The position numbers and the translations under genes were made by a program. The notes under the pieces are model-generated. The model did not search any database and was not told the DNA's origin. It was given only the letters and a program-made list of their open reading frames with translations. 64,000 nt of DNA from Capsicum annuum (taxonomy: Eukaryota; Streptophyta; Magnoliopsida; Solanales; Solanaceae): positions 113,322,907 to 113,386,906 of the forward strand of contig NC_061120.1 in assembly GCF_002878395.1 (NCBI RefSeq), written 5' to 3'. This document shows positions 13,751 through 26,512 of this stretch, piece by piece (position 1 is the stretch's first letter; each line of letters begins with the position of its first letter).

Positions 13751-16542
13751 TTAATATCTCCCCTTTTGGACCATTCATCCTCAAATAAAGACTAAAACTA
13801 ACCTGAATTGATAAGGAAGGAACTACTAATTTCAAAAGTGATTATTGAATCAAAAACCCTAGTCATGATAACTAGTTTGACTGGGCGTAGGAACTCAACT
13901 ACACACGCTGAATTTGCATGCATACAAAGAATTCGAGGTTGACTGCTAAGGACGTGAACCAAAAAGTAACTATAGTAGAAAAAATATTACCTAGGTCTTT
14001 CTAGTCAAAATTCACTATAACATAATGAAGAAAGAATCATTGGCATAGAGTAAGAATAAGACTAATATTCCTTGAGCAATATGATTAGCTTTCAAGCTTA
14101 GGAACATCTTTCGACTATGCTCCCCCTCTTGAATTATACACTTCATTAGCTACAACTTATATATTTTTACAGATATGACTACTAAAATATGGGTCTAGCT
14201 TTATGATCTTATCATGTTCAAGACAAATTTATAAGTGTGAGGTACTATATCTATGGTGACCATGCGAGTCTAACTACATGACTCCATATTCTATATCCAC
14301 TAGAAGTTTTCATCCTAAAAATATTACTTGTTGCCTCTTTTTACAACCAACCAGAGTTCTAACCAAGGTGTCCCTAACAACCAAATGTCATCATCTGTAG
14401 GTATATCAACAAAATCATTCAATCCTATTGCTAAACTACCATCCAACACTACCAAGTCATAAGGAGGATCATTGAAAGACTAGAATATGAGGATCTTGAT
14501 TAAGAAGGATATGGTGAAATTATAGCTTAATGATTTCCATACCTTTGACATTTAACTGGGGACTGAGGATTATAAAAGTAGTTATGAATTTGTTTGAGAT
14601 ATTTGATCTGAGAAATACATGACCTAGTGTGATCTCACTGTTAGTTAACGATGCATCATGTGTACCTAAAACTAAACATACCATAAAATATAAGTGGATG
14701 AGTCATGAACTATATGATATGGAACTGAAATTCATAGATTCATAGAGCATGACATTGACTACTGAGTGAACTATTACTTCTTCTACTAGTTACTAAAAAT
14801 GGACATACATTTGCATAAAATTCATGAATATGAGTTATGTTCATGGAGCTGACATGACAAATATGAGTAGAGTATTGTAGTGATTGAAGTACAATAAATA
14901 TATTAAGTTAAAAATGGGTTAGGTATTTTCCTCTCCTAGCTCTATTCTATAACTCACTAACAATACTACTAGAATTTTAAAACCTAACTTAGTTCTTTAT
15001 TCCATCATCTCCCCTTTATACCAACAATGTCATTCGATGTTTTCATACCTCTTCAATAATCCAAAATTAAACTATAATTATTTACTCTAGTGGTCTGGGT
15101 ACCATTATGCACTTGAATGCTAAACTCACCCAAAGACTATAGACATAAGACCTTGTTGGTACTTGCTTATGAGATACTAATCTTAATATCCTCTTGCCTC
15201 TGTAGTCATCATTACATAATTTAAAATCTAACTAACAAACATTACCAATTCCCCTAATAATTCAAAACCTGACCTTTCTTCTTAGTCTGCTAACTCCATA
15301 CCTCAAGGTCAATAACCATTATGGATACTAGAAACAAAACCCATCCTGAGTGTACGCCCTTTGTATCCTAAGGATATTAACTAGGAACTCTTAACACTTA
15401 CTAATGTACACCCTTAGTTTTCCAAGGATATTAACTAGGAACTCTTAACACTTACTAACTTAGAATCTTATGAAGTATCACAATACCCTCAGTACACACC
15501 TTTTCTTTCTTGAATTAAAAGCTTTTTATCTCTATTAGTTTGATCTACTACAATTAAAAAATAGATTTTAATACTTAACATGATTAATCACAAAACTTAT
15601 CTTATACTGTATTAAATTACGATTGTTGTATAGAAATTAGGGAATGTTAGTCCACTCAAAATATAAAAAAACCAATCTTAATCATTTTCTCTATCAAAAT
15701 TCAATATATATGTGCACTAATTTTCACGATCCCACTACACATCCTTACTACCTCATTATGCATCTCTTCCCTAAATGGGATTCAAAATATTTCAAAAATT
15801 ATGGGCTATCTTTTCAACTCAAAAAGTAATGTCGAATTCTACAAATCTCTTAACCACTCTATCACTCTAGTCATTTCCTAGGTTTAACCTTTACTAATGT
15901 ACTGGGATACTCTATGTCATCATAACCAGTAACTCTTTCTTTATAAGATTTCATAAAGTCTACACAAATCATTAATGGCTTAATGGATATATCACATTAT
16001 CTGATTACTCTAGTCGATCACTATTCCCACTTGCTGGTTACTATATTCCTAGATTTGTACTTCTAGCTCTAAGATAAACATTACAGAATGATTCAATCTG
16101 AATGCATACTTCTTCCTTCTTTAGGGTCATCTATAGTAAGGATCTGAGAGCACATATTACTTTAGCTCAAACATATGATTCTTGTGAACTAGAGTGAATT
16201 CTTTCAAATTACCAAACTTAGAAGCACTAATTGCCTTCTCTCAAGCCCTCGTACAACCTTATAATTATTGTAGGATCTATGTGGGAAAACTTTCTCAATA
16301 GGAATTTAAATTTGACTATTACTATTACCTCAAGAATGAGGCACAGTCAACAAAAATTGAGCAATGTTTGAATCTGTACAACTTTTTTAGAGAACGACTC
16401 TACCATATGATCTGAAATATGAAATAATAAGTTTTTGTAAATGCTTGTAGCCTCGTAATTATTAGTTTAGTGCATGACATCCATAATCAAGGCTCTACTT
16501 GACATGACTACATAAGCACCCTAGGACACTTGAACTTTTTTG
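13751..16542 (-). mobile_element. Internal region of element II, coding-poor
   Basis: This lies between the two LTR copies of element II. Apart from the antisense pol-end motif at the left edge, I could not read gag, RT or integrase motifs in any frame, and there is no long open frame. A local 54-bp duplication sits at 15351-15458. The copy may be a non-autonomous large derivative that never carried pol, or pol may be worn beyond recognition; I cannot tell these apart by eye. Confidence 0.5.
15351..15458. repeat. 54-bp tandem duplication
   Basis: Copy one (15351-15404) and copy two (15405-15458) abut without spacer. They share aaggatattaactaggaac and the following 18 bases exactly, differing only in the first third (tgtacgcccttt against tgtacaccctta). 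Confidence 0.9.
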
Positions 16543-16556
16543 CTTTGATATTAAGT

Positions 16557-16896
16557 TTTCATGCCCTGAATTTGCACCCTATACAAAGCACGGTGATTAG
16601 AACCATAAGTGGTCCCAAGCTAACCTTTGATACTGGCATAATGCATGGGCAATATAGAGACATATAAACTAAATAGGAAACACTTGTGGAAGTTCAAGAT
16701 TATAAAATGGAAAAATAGAAGAAATTTCTAAAAGACTAAAAATTTCATATAACAGATGATGATGAACAAAATGAAAAACAAATTGAAAATAACTTTGACT
16801 GATGTTCAATGAAACCTTTTCCAATACTAAGTATAGGTAGCCTGGACATGACTCCAGCTATCCATGATCAATACATATGACCAAAATAAAAGACTA
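16557..16896 (-). repeat. Truncated 5' LTR of element II
   Basis: The sequence is homologous to the start of the LTR at 11132 (tttcatgccctgaat against tgtcatgcctcgagt, then aagctaac, tttgata and ttcatataaca in the same order). It is preceded at about 16543-16556 by a worn PBS-like tttgatattaag. Homology stops where the small copia LTR begins at about 16897, and I did not find the missing remainder on the other side of that element. Confidence 0.65.
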
Positions 16897-17011
16897 TTAT
16901 AAGTTTTTTTTACCCAAATTTTCTTACTAAATTTGAGTATTAATTTTCTATTGAAGGAAAATAAAAGTAATATTATAATTACTTTAACTTTTTTGAAAAG
17001 GAAAATATAAA
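16897..17011 (+). repeat. Small copia 5' LTR, first part
   Basis: It matches the start of the 3' LTR at 26160 from ttttctta onward (aaatttgagtattaatttt). The outermost 20 bases are worn, so the edge is good to about 5 bp. It ends with ataaa, the left target copy of element III. Confidence 0.7.
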
Positions 17012-18496
17012 TGTCACAACCCGAGACCACTCTCTAGTTGTAACATGGTGCTCAGAGTCACAAGTGACCCAAGCTAAACACTAAGAATACTAAAGAAAAT
17101 TTCAAGATACTGAGTAAATGAAAAATTGAAATAGAATGATCATAATAAAAGCTAATCAAAATTGGATGTCAAAACTAAGACTGTTTGAAATAATCAACAT
17201 GCTGAAAATATAACTGTCAATCTGAAAGCTTCTAAAATCATATGAGCTGTTACTTCAAGTCTCCAAATAACTCCAACTATCTAAAAATAGGATTTTACTA
17301 AAAATAAATACTGATAAATGGTCATCGAATGATGAATACTCACCAAACACTGCTGATATGATGTAGAATCTTACTAAGCACAGTTTGGATGCTGAACACC
17401 TGAACCTATGTTATAAGACTATATAGTGAAAAAGAAAGTATGCGATCAGTACTTTGAATGTAATAAATATGTGTGATGGGAAATAACTGATATAGGTTTA
17501 ATATTATGAATGTGATGTGGTAAACTGTAATAAGACCAAGTAAAAAACATGTACTGTACGATAAGCTAAACCGTATAAAAGGTCATACGAGTATCTAATC
17601 AGAAGTTTGACTATGGACTGTGGGGGCTACCATTTACCAAACATATCCTAATTTGACCTAACCTAGATCTAACGTATAACCTTATTTATATGGGTGTTCA
17701 ATACCTTGCCAAGGGTTCAAACACTAACAGACATGGATCCACTAAATTGATATCCGAAAGGACTAAGGTGTCAAGCCTGGTTTGATGGGTGACCCTTTAG
17801 AACTTATGGTGTAATCATAGTTCTAGATCTTATGGATTTTAACCAAAGGTCTTAAAATAACTAACAATAAGCCTTTATCCCTATGTTTTCTCAGTGCTAA
17901 GTATTACTCCCAATGGAATGACACTGATAATTGAAAATGCTTAATAATAGTAATATTTTGTAAATCTATAATTAATACACTATGTGAGGGAATTAGATAC
18001 ATGTAAATTGGATGATATAATATTCATAAATATATGGGTGAAAAACCAAGTCATCAGATGTTCATAGCCTGTCATCTCTAAAGAATGCAACTACTTTGAC
18101 AATTCTATAATTGAATGTAATAAAAAATTTCATAACTCAAGCATAAGAATCAAGAATTTATCAATATACTGAGAGTTAATAGTTATTTGTATGTAAATAT
18201 TCTCAAAGTCATGAGAAAAATATATTCATGGTTTAGTATAGCAAGACATTGAAAGCTAAAAAAATTCACACTTTTCATGGAAACCCTGATTAAAGAGTGG
18301 ATTAAACTTGAGGAATTGAGTTAACTTTAGGGCTCATGGGTGGAAGAGAGACCATTTATGAAAAATCCCACATACTTGAGGTTGAAAAACTTTATGACAC
18401 CTTTGGATTTGGAGCCTGAAGTTTGAGAACCCTAGCCCTTGCATGAAGGAAAAACATTGCCCCTTCTGTCTAAATTTTCTAAGTGTCAAGTGAATT
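17012..18496 (-). repeat. 3' LTR of element III (truncated)
   Basis: It starts tgtcacaacccgagacc and runs parallel to the 5' LTR from 23352 (shared accttgcc, ggactaaggtgtcaag, gtgaccctttagaa, ttaaacttgaggaattgag and cctagcccttgc). Similarity ends near 18496, while the 5' copy continues for roughly another 650 bp to 25447. The part next to the polypurine tract is therefore missing here. Confidence 0.8.
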
Positions 18497-21400
18497 AGGA
18501 AATATTAATAATTCAATGAATTTTATGACATGAGAATATTTGGATGACACAAGACTGTAAAAACTTAATTAATTAAGGAAAAACTATTACCTTAAGATGA
18601 AACTGAGTTACAGGGGAAAAGATGAGTCTACTTGGTTACCATATCTACGTTTGCTCCCCAAGTAGCTCCCCTAACTGACTGATTTTACCCAAGAACCTTT
18701 ACCAAAGCAACTGCCTTATTTTCAATTTATGAACCTGAAGGTCAAGGATCTCGACTTGGACCTGTTTGTAAAACAGATTTGATTTTACACCCATATTCTC
18801 TAAGGCACAAGTGATGCTGGATTACCAATGTATTTTATTAATAAGGACAAATAAAAATGGGATGTGCTGATACTAAATCTACAGATAATTCTAACTCAGA
18901 GTCTACATTACCATAGCGACCCAAAATCTTATAAGGACCAACATAGTGGGGAATGAACTTTATCTTCTTACCATATCTTTTCATCCCTAGTGATGAAACC
19001 TTCAATTAAAAAAGATTAGTAATAACTAACTCAAGTTCCCCCTCCTAATATCTGTATAGAATTTCTTATGACTCTGAGATAGTTTTATCTTTTCTCAAAT
19101 CAGCTAAACTTTCTCCATAGCCTCATGAATTAAATATCCCTATCAAGGTAGCTTCACCAGATTTAAATAAACCAATAGGAGACCTACAATTTTTACATAA
19201 AGTTCTTCACACAGGGTCATCTGAATACTGGAGTGGTTGCTATTATTATAAAAACACCTAATCAAAGACAATTGATAATCCCTACAACCCTTAAAATCAA
19301 TCACACAAGCTCTCAACATGTCATCTACTATTTGAATGGTCCTCTTTTATTGGCCATCTATCTGTGAGTGAATAGTCGAACTAAGATGAACTTGGGTATC
19401 AGGACCCATCTGAAATGTCTTCCAAAATCAAAAGGTAAACTGAGTACCTCTATCTAAAATAATTGTCAAAAGGAATCAATGTAACTTTACCAACTCCCTA
19501 AGATAGAGTTTAGCATAATCATTGGATAAATATGAGGTGTTAAGTTGCAAGAAATGGGCCAATTTAGTCATCTGGACCATGATAACCCAAATAGAATCAT
19601 GTTTCCGACTAGTATGAGGAAACCCTATAATCAAGTCCATATTCACTAGTTCCCATTTTCAAGTAGGAATTCTAATATCCTGAAGCATACCACCAGGTCT
19701 CTGATGCTTAACCTTAACCTGCTGTTAATTTGTACACTTGCCACAAATTTTGTGATGTCCTTTTTCATGCCATCCACCAATGGACATTGTGTAAATCATG
19801 GTACATATTTGTATCCACTATCTCAAGTTATTTATATCTAGAACACATAATTTGCCCTAAGAACAAAGAGCACCATCTGCCTCTTAGGAGAAAACCTCTA
19901 CCTTATAACTCTGAACTATTTCTTTTAACCAAATAAAAATATGATCAATAGCTTGCTTTTCTTTCACCTCGACTATCAATGAAGATTACAAACCATTCTA
20001 AACAAAGATAATACATTGGGTTGAATCAACCAACCAAACTCCCAATGTAGCAAGTTGGTGAACCTCACGAACTAAATCTTTCTTCTCATCCTTAATATGA
20101 GCAATACCTCACATAGACAATATAGTAAGAGCGTTATCCATAACATTAGCTTTACCTAGATGGTATAAGACATTCATATCATAATATTTCAATAACCTTA
20201 GACACGTTCTCCAATGAAGACTTAAATCTTTCTAGTTTGACATATATTGAAGGATCTTGTGATTAGTGAACACATCAACATGAAACCCAGAAAGACAATG
20301 TCTCCAAACTTTTAAGGCAATAACAACTACTACCAAGTTAAGACTATGAATCAGGTAGTTCTTCTTATAAGGATTGATCTGTTAGAAGCATATGCTATAA
20401 CATTTCCTCACTGCATCAACACATAATCGAGTCTAACTTTTGAAGAATCAAAATAAACAACAAATCCATCCGAACTCTCCAGTGAATTCAAAACTGGAGC
20501 ATAGGTGAGTCGAGTTTTTAACTCCTAAAAACTTTTGCTCAAGAATTAGACAACTATAATTTGACCTTTTTCTAAGTCTGTATGGACATGGGAGAATCAA
20601 TAGTAGAAAATCATTTAGTAAATTATATGTGGTAACTAGCTAAAACCAAGAAACTCCTGATATAAAATAAAGAGTTGGGTTTAGGCCAGTTCCTTATTGC
20701 TTTGGTATTTTGAGGATCAATTCAAATTCCTTCATTGGAAATAATATGACCAAGGAATCCTAATAATTTTAACCAAAATTCACACTTATTGAACTTAGTG
20801 AATAACTAATGATATTTAGTGGTCTACAATACAATCCTCAAATGGTTTGTGTGCTCTTTTTCGCTCCGAGAATAAACAAGGATGTCATCAATAAAGAAAA
20901 TGACAAACAACTCTAAGTACTACTTGAACACCCTGTTCATTAAGTCCATAAAATATGTAGGAGCATTCATTAGTACAAAAGATATAAAAACAAATTCAAA
21001 GTGACCATACCAAGTTTTGAAGGTTGTCTTTAAAATGTGGCATTATTTGAGCTCTAACTTAGAAAATAATTAAAACCTTAAAGTTTGTAAAATAAGTCAT
21101 CATTCCTAGGCATGGGATACCTATTTTTGGCCGTGACCTTGTTCTACTGACGACAGTCGATGCACATTCTGAGGGAACTATCTTTTTTGCACACGAAAAA
21201 AACTAGAGTACCCATGGAGTGATATTAGGCTTGATAAAACCCTTGTCTAGAGATCTTTCAACTGTTCCTTTATTCCTTAAGCTCAATTAGAGCCATTCTA
21301 AATAGAGAAATTGAGATATGTTGGGTATCTGGAAGGAAATCAATACTAAAGTCAATTTTCCACTAGGAACTCCAGGCAGATCCTTAGGAAATACTTCTAG

Positions 21401-21990
21401 AAATTCATTTACCCCTGAAATTCACTCTAGTGTTGGGTTTTAAACATTGAAAATCCAAACAAGATCATAGATGTACCTTTTGGAAATCAATGTTTTTTTC
21501 CTTAAGGAAAGATACCAACTGATCTATAGGAACTTAGGTACTACACTTCCACTTTGTGACTAGCTCATTGGAAATGGAAAATAGAATACTTTATTTCTAC
21601 AATCAACTGAGGCATTTTTAGAGTAGAGACCATCCATGCCAAGAATAACATCAAAATCTGTCATGTCTAACTCTATAAGATTGACTAAGGTGACTTTTTA
21701 GGAAATTATGATTGGGTAATTTCTGTATACCTGTCTAGCTATGAGTGAATCACCAACTATAGTAGAGACCGAGAAGGGTTTTGAAAGGATTTTGGGACTA
21801 ATACCAAAGTCTACTGAAATATAGGAAATTATGAAGGAAAGTATGGATCCAGGATATAATTGTGCATAAATATGAATATGAAAGACTTGAACATACCACC
21901 AACCATATCAGGATAACCCTCCTGATCTTGTTGAGTATAAAGAGAATAAAACTTATTTTGACATTGTATACCAGCTGCACTAGATAAGGA
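18497..21990 (-). pseudogene. Element III pol (protease-RT-RNase H-integrase), broken
   Basis: Read on the minus strand, the order is the protease end (about 21690-21600, TDFDVILGMDG), RT (about 21330-20700, with [15 protein letters not shown] and the FIDD catalytic site at 20884-20895), RNase H (about 20450-20310, recognisable as the usual GxGCVLMQ to YASRQL block), integrase (about 19740-19240, QQVKVKHQRPGGMLQ, then NMDLIIGFPHT with the first catalytic Asp, then the QIVDDMLRACVIDF region) and a tail at about 18990-18900 (RYIGPY-like). Together these enzymes copy element RNA into DNA and insert it. Numerous stops break every frame, and the longest open stretches are 60-70 codons. Gypsy chromovirus (Tekay/Del-like) affinity is my inference from motif style. 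The first hundred bases after the LTR contain no readable motif. Confidence 0.82.
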
Positions 21991-23335
21991 GCCCTTCTGA
22001 GTCAGGCAAATACTGGAGTTGCTGAAGAGTTAGTTTGACTTAGTTGAAAATAATCCCTATCTCTTTGTAGACACTAAATATTTCCTCAATTTATGGCCTA
22101 TCTTACAACAATCAAGACAACCATCACCACCCTCCATATAATCACCTTTGTGGTTCTTACCATATTTCTTGTAAATTGGGTTAGTACAAATATTATTCAC
22201 AATACCCAAGACTTAGAGACTGGTGCTCTATTTTAATTTTCCCACCAAACTTAGCCACTTGAGCACTAGCTAAAAATAGGGATAGAGCTAATGATTTTTG
22301 GTAGAAATATGAACAATTACCACCATCTGACCTCTACTAAGAGAAATTAAAGGTACCTATTCTGGCCTTCTTATTATCCTTTTCTTTCTCTTTGATTTCC
22401 TCCTCTTCAATCTATTGAGCATGAACCATCAATCTAGATATGTCCATCTCCCTAACCAACATAGCAGTTTTATACTTTTTTAACCACATCTCAAAAACAC
22501 CTAACACAAACTTGCTCAATCGAGTCGTAGAGTTAGCAACCATAGATGGATCATATTTTTCCAACTAAGTAAACTTAAAAAATTCTCCTTCACACTCATG
22601 TTAACCTAATTCAGATTTATGAATTCCTACACCATGGCATTCTTTAACTCAAGTGCGAAGAACCTGTCTAGAAATATAGCAAAAAATTCATCCCACTCTA
22701 CTGATCCTATATTTTCCTCTATATCATCATTTTATTACTTGTACTAGGTATGAGCCACTCCTTGTAACTACTCAGAAGCCAAGTTTGCACTTTCAGTCGA
22801 AGTGACACCCATGATCTCAGTAACTTTCTGAATACTATGCAAGAACTCCTGTGGATCCTCTTTAGAGTTAGAAAGAAAGAATACTGAAGGATTAATCCAA
22901 GTAAAGTCATAGACTGTGGATGCGACCATATTAATTATTGGGTTGGCTGGTGCAATAACTTGCTAGTTATTCTAGGTGGTAATGATCTAGTCCAATGCAA
23001 TGTAAGTATCCCTAAATTCAGAATAGGAGACTTGTTTGTTTAAAGGATTTGCTGGAGCTAATGGTGGTCCTTGCTAATTCCCAATACCATTGGCATTCTT
23101 ATTCCTTCTTTTGTTAGTTCTCTTGGGAGGAATCTTTTGTAAACATATAAAGAATGAGTTATAAGAAGGTTTTAATCGATTTCACACTTTACCACATGCT
23201 ATGAATATGAAAGAAGTAAAACTTTTCCTAAGTTATTTCATAGATTCTCACACATAAGTATGGAACACTTTACAACCTTGAATAAAACTTTACTTAACAC
23301 AACTTTCATACACCCTAGGAAACTTTAAACCTGAT
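21991..23335 (-). pseudogene. Element III gag, broken
   Basis: The minus strand gives gag phrases in order: NPSVF and DPQEFLHSIQKV (about 22880-22800), ASEQLQG (about 22770), AMLVREMDISRLMVHAQ (about 22480-22420), an acidic EEEEIKEKEK stretch, and a knuckle-like CLDCCKIGHKLRKY at about 22130-22080 whose last Cys is changed to Tyr. Gag forms the particle shell and binds the RNA. The order fits the usual retrotransposon gag followed by a zinc knuckle and protease. Frames are shifted several times. The 200 bp next to the PBS (about 23130-23335) are leader, with no readable protein. Confidence 0.78.
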
Positions 23336-23347
23336 GCTCTGATAGTA
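23336..23347 (-). other. Primer-binding site of element III
   Basis: The plus strand gctctgatagta is the complement of a tRNA-Met-type PBS with two changes. It lies four bases from the LTR edge at 23352. Confidence 0.85.
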
Positions 23348-23351
23348 AGTT

Positions 23352-25447
23352 TGTCACGACTCAAGACTACCCCTATTCATAACATGGTGCTTAGAGTCAC
23401 ACTGACCCCAGCTAACCCATGGCCTGAAAAAACACGAAGAATGTTGGAAAAAATTCATGAGATACTGAGCGGAAACCAAATTTATATGACATGATCATAA
23501 TAAAAGAAAAATCAATTCTAGATGTTAAAATTAAGACTGTGTGACATAATCAACATGCTTAAAATATAACTGTCTATCTGAAAGCCTCTAAATCATATGA
23601 GTTGTTGGAAAAATCCCCCAATAACTCTAAATGCCTAAAACTAGAATATTACTATAAAGATATTGATAACTACCGCTCGAATGATGATGACTCACCAAAT
23701 ACTATTATAGTGTAAAATTGTACTAGGCATAATTCGGATACTGAACGTCAAAGTATGTGATCCGTACTTTATATATAATAAGTATGTGAGATGAGAAATA
23801 AAAGATATAGGCTAAACATGATTCATGTGATATGGTAAACTCATTGAAGACCAAAAACTAAATCGGTACTATTTGACAATCTGAATACAAGGTCATATAA
23901 GTATCTGAATCGGAGCTATGAATTATGTACCGTAGGAGTTACATTAACTAACATACCATAATCTGAGCTAATCAAGGTCCAAACTTTAACACCAATTAGA
24001 TGGGTTTTCAGTACCTTGCCAAAGGTATAAACACTGAATGGCATAGATCTACTAAACTAATGTCCAAAAGGACTAAGGTGTCAAGTCTAGTCTAATGGGT
24101 GACCCTTTAGAATATACAGTGGAACTATAGTTCTAGGGCCTAGAGACTTTTAATAAAGTTTCAGCCTAACTGACGGGTGAGCCTTCGTCCATACGTCTTC
24201 TGAGTGCTAAGTACTACTCCTAAATTAATGACACTAATGCTCAATAATTGCAATATTCTGAATATAAAAATAAATGCACTATTTTAGGGAATTACAAACA
24301 TTTAAAATGGATTATATAATATTTATAAGTATATGCATGAAATCCTAGGTTATCAGGTGTTCATAACTCGCGATTAATGAAAAATGCAACTACTATGACA
24401 ATTTTACAAACTAATTATAATAAGAAATTTGATAACTCAAGCCCAAGAATAAAGAATCTATCAACATACTCAGAGTTCATAGTCATGGGTATGTAAAGAT
24501 CATCAAATTTATGGGAAACCATATATTTATGGTTTAGTCATAGTAAGAAACTGAAAGATAAAGGAATTCACATGTTTCATGGAAGCCCTATGTTGAATGG
24601 TGGATTAAACTTGAGGAATTGAGATCACTTTGGGACTCAATATGTTAAAAGGAAATTCATTGATGAAATTTTGCATACCTGAGGTTGAAAACCTTGATGA
24701 CACCTTTGAATCTGGAGAGTGATGTTTGAGAATCCTAGCCCTTGCTTGAAGGAGAAAAAAAACCTCTTTTCTCTAAATTTTCTAAATATCGAGTGAATTT
24801 TGAGGAATGCGAGACTTGGGGGTGATTTAGAATTATTATTCATCCCTTAGGTAGCTTAAAAGATGTAATTTTGGTGTTAAAAGAGTGGAAATAGTCCAAA
24901 CAACCCCTTTAAAATTGTCCAAAAACTACTGGGAATAGCTCTAACGATCCTAGCTACGACTCATAGAGGCTAGCAATAAATCATAGCCTGAGGCATTCAT
25001 GAGGAATAAAATTTTAGTCCTCTTTTCCATCACTACAAGTCACCCTATGACACGTAGTGTCTCACAATGACCTATAGGGTCTAACAATGATTTGTAGTGT
25101 TTGAATCATTGTCAGTGGCAACTTTGAAATTGCTTCATTAAATTGGCCATAACATTTTACTCTGATATTGAATTAAGGTGAAATAGAATGTGCTAGAAAT
25201 ATAATTCGATTATCTATCATGTGGTGGGTCTTGAGATCCAAAATACCTTGTAATCTAGGATTTCTATAGTAAGATTCTTCATATGAAATCAATTGGTTAG
25301 AAATGTTTTGACTTGACTTTGAGCTAGGAGTTATTATGGCCTTAATATGTGAATAAATCACTTATTATACTACTTAAATATGATGTTTTATTTTACTTGT
25401 TCGTGAAGCATGGTCCTAATCTTAGATTGGATTTTCGAGGTGTTACA
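23352..25447 (-). repeat. 5' LTR of element III
   Basis: Clean edges are tgtcacgactcaag at 23352 and gaggtgttaca ending at 25447, for 2096 bp. The second half (about 25140-25330) carries the shared LTR module (cataacattttactctgata and following). No gene inside. Confidence 0.9.
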
Positions 25448-25452
25448 ATAGA

Positions 25453-25760
25453 ACTCTTTCATAATTAGGTGGCCTCTTTCTTAGAGGAAAGGTTTTGTAC
25501 CTTTATAAATTGAGGATCATTCTTCTTATTCCTTAACACAATCGCACCCATAATGTAAACATTAAAAAAGTCTGGTTTAGGAGGATATGTCTCCCAATAC
25601 ATTTTATGTTTTTTCAATGTTAGTTTTTAATATATAGGTCATTTGATCCAACCATATTAATAATATGTTTTTGTATGTTTTTCTTTGTCGCTGAATTATA
25701 GCCTCTATGGTTTGCAACTTTAAACTTATGCATGATGCCATCTCAATTTCTAACCTAACA
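25453..25760 (+). repeat. Small copia 5' LTR, second part
   Basis: It resumes with actctttcataat right after the target copy of element III, matches the 3' LTR through cacaat, and ends with ctaaca directly before the PBS. The last 200 bp have no counterpart in the 3' LTR because that copy is cut short. Confidence 0.75.
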
Positions 25761-25762
25761 AG

Positions 25763-25774
25763 TGGTATCCGAGT
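25763..25774 (+). other. Primer-binding site of the small copia element
   Basis: tggtatccgagt resembles tggtatcagagc, placed two bases after the LTR end. It sets the element on the plus strand. Confidence 0.75.
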
Positions 25775-26159
25775 CCACTATTCAACAATCTTATTGTCTA
25801 ATGTTGCAATGGTCAAATGATTTAATGAGGTTGAGTGCACGCTAAAACAATCTTAAATCAAGTTGCGATCAATTTGACGATACTGGTTGTTTTAAAAAAA
25901 GGTCATACTTCATGTTGAGAAGAAGTTTCATATAAATTTTCAACAACTTGCTACTATATTTATAATAATAAAGCTCACTTTTAAGTCTTCAAAGGGATAT
26001 AACATTTTTAACTCAAAAAGGCCCATACTGTTTTAATCCAAAAGCTTTATTTTTAAGCATGCCAAGTAACATGGATGAAGATTATGTGAAGAATGAAGAT
26101 CATACATGTAAAGAAGGAGGTTAATATTTGTCAAGAAAATCAATCCAAAAGGAGAGATT
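25775..26159 (+). other. Interior of the small copia element
   Basis: Less than 400 bp between PBS and 3' LTR. There is no gag-pol. A short run near the end (26060-26122) could be the last remains of a pol tail. A purine-rich aaaaggagaga at 26147-26157 is the likely polypurine tract. Confidence 0.65.
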
Positions 26160-26358
26160 TGTTAGAATTCTTGCCTTGATTTTCTTATAAAATTTGAGTA
26201 TTAATTTTCTATTAAAGGAAAATAAGGGTAATAACACAATTAATTTTCTATTGAAAGAAAAATATAAAACTCTTCCATAATCAATTGATATATTACTTTT
26301 AGGATAGGTTTTGTACCTTTATAAATTGTGGATTATTCTTCTTATTCCATAGCACAAT
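26160..26358 (+). repeat. Small copia 3' LTR, partial
   Basis: It begins tgttagaattcttgcc directly after the polypurine tract and matches the two-part 5' LTR until cacaat at about 26358. The remaining 200 bp expected from the 5' copy are missing. Bases 26264-26274 preserve the unoccupied form of the site into which element III jumped in the 5' copy. Confidence 0.75.
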
Positions 26359-26512
26359 TGAGAGGGGGATGAGAATGCATAAAATCAATTAGGATCTCCC
26401 ACTAAACCAGACTCTTTTAACGATTAAATAATTTACTATTATGATATTAGATGAAACATATATGTACTTTTGATGAAACTAACTAAATTGAGTTTTTTTT
26501 TTCACATTGCAG
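26359..26512 (+). other. Intron-like sequence ending in a 3' splice site
   Basis: This T-rich stretch ends gtttttttttttcacattgcag-like (poly-T at 26493-26502, AG at 26511-26512), a strong plant 3' splice site consensus. It has no LTR similarity that I can see. Confidence 0.5.

Larger units (their letters stand above)
17012..25447 (-). mobile_element. Ty3/gypsy element III, full gag-pol, inside copia LTR
   Basis: This complete gypsy copy on the minus strand has LTRs at 17012-18496 and 23352-25447, a PBS at 23336-23347, and gag, protease, RT, RNase H, integrase and a chromodomain-side tail in order. The flanking bases are ataaa (17007-17011) and ataga (25448-25452), a 5-bp target duplication with one change. 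The related copia LTR at 26264-26274 shows the uninterrupted site (ataaa followed by actctt), which confirms both borders. The domain order of RT-RNase H before integrase marks the Ty3/gypsy group. Stops and frameshifts throughout make it non-functional. Confidence 0.88.
16897..26358 (+). mobile_element. Small non-autonomous Ty1/copia element, split by element III
   Basis: The 5' LTR lies in two pieces (16897-17011 and 25453-25760) around element III. A PBS, a 399-bp interior, a polypurine tract and a partial 3' LTR from 26160 follow. Joined conceptually, the 5' LTR is about 423 bp. Its two halves match the 3' LTR in order: aaatttgagtattaattttc, then gaaaataa, then tataaa with actctt, then ggttttgtacctttataaat. 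The interior is far too small for gag-pol, so the element resembles a TRIM-like or internally deleted copia copy that would need proteins from elsewhere. Confidence 0.75.
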
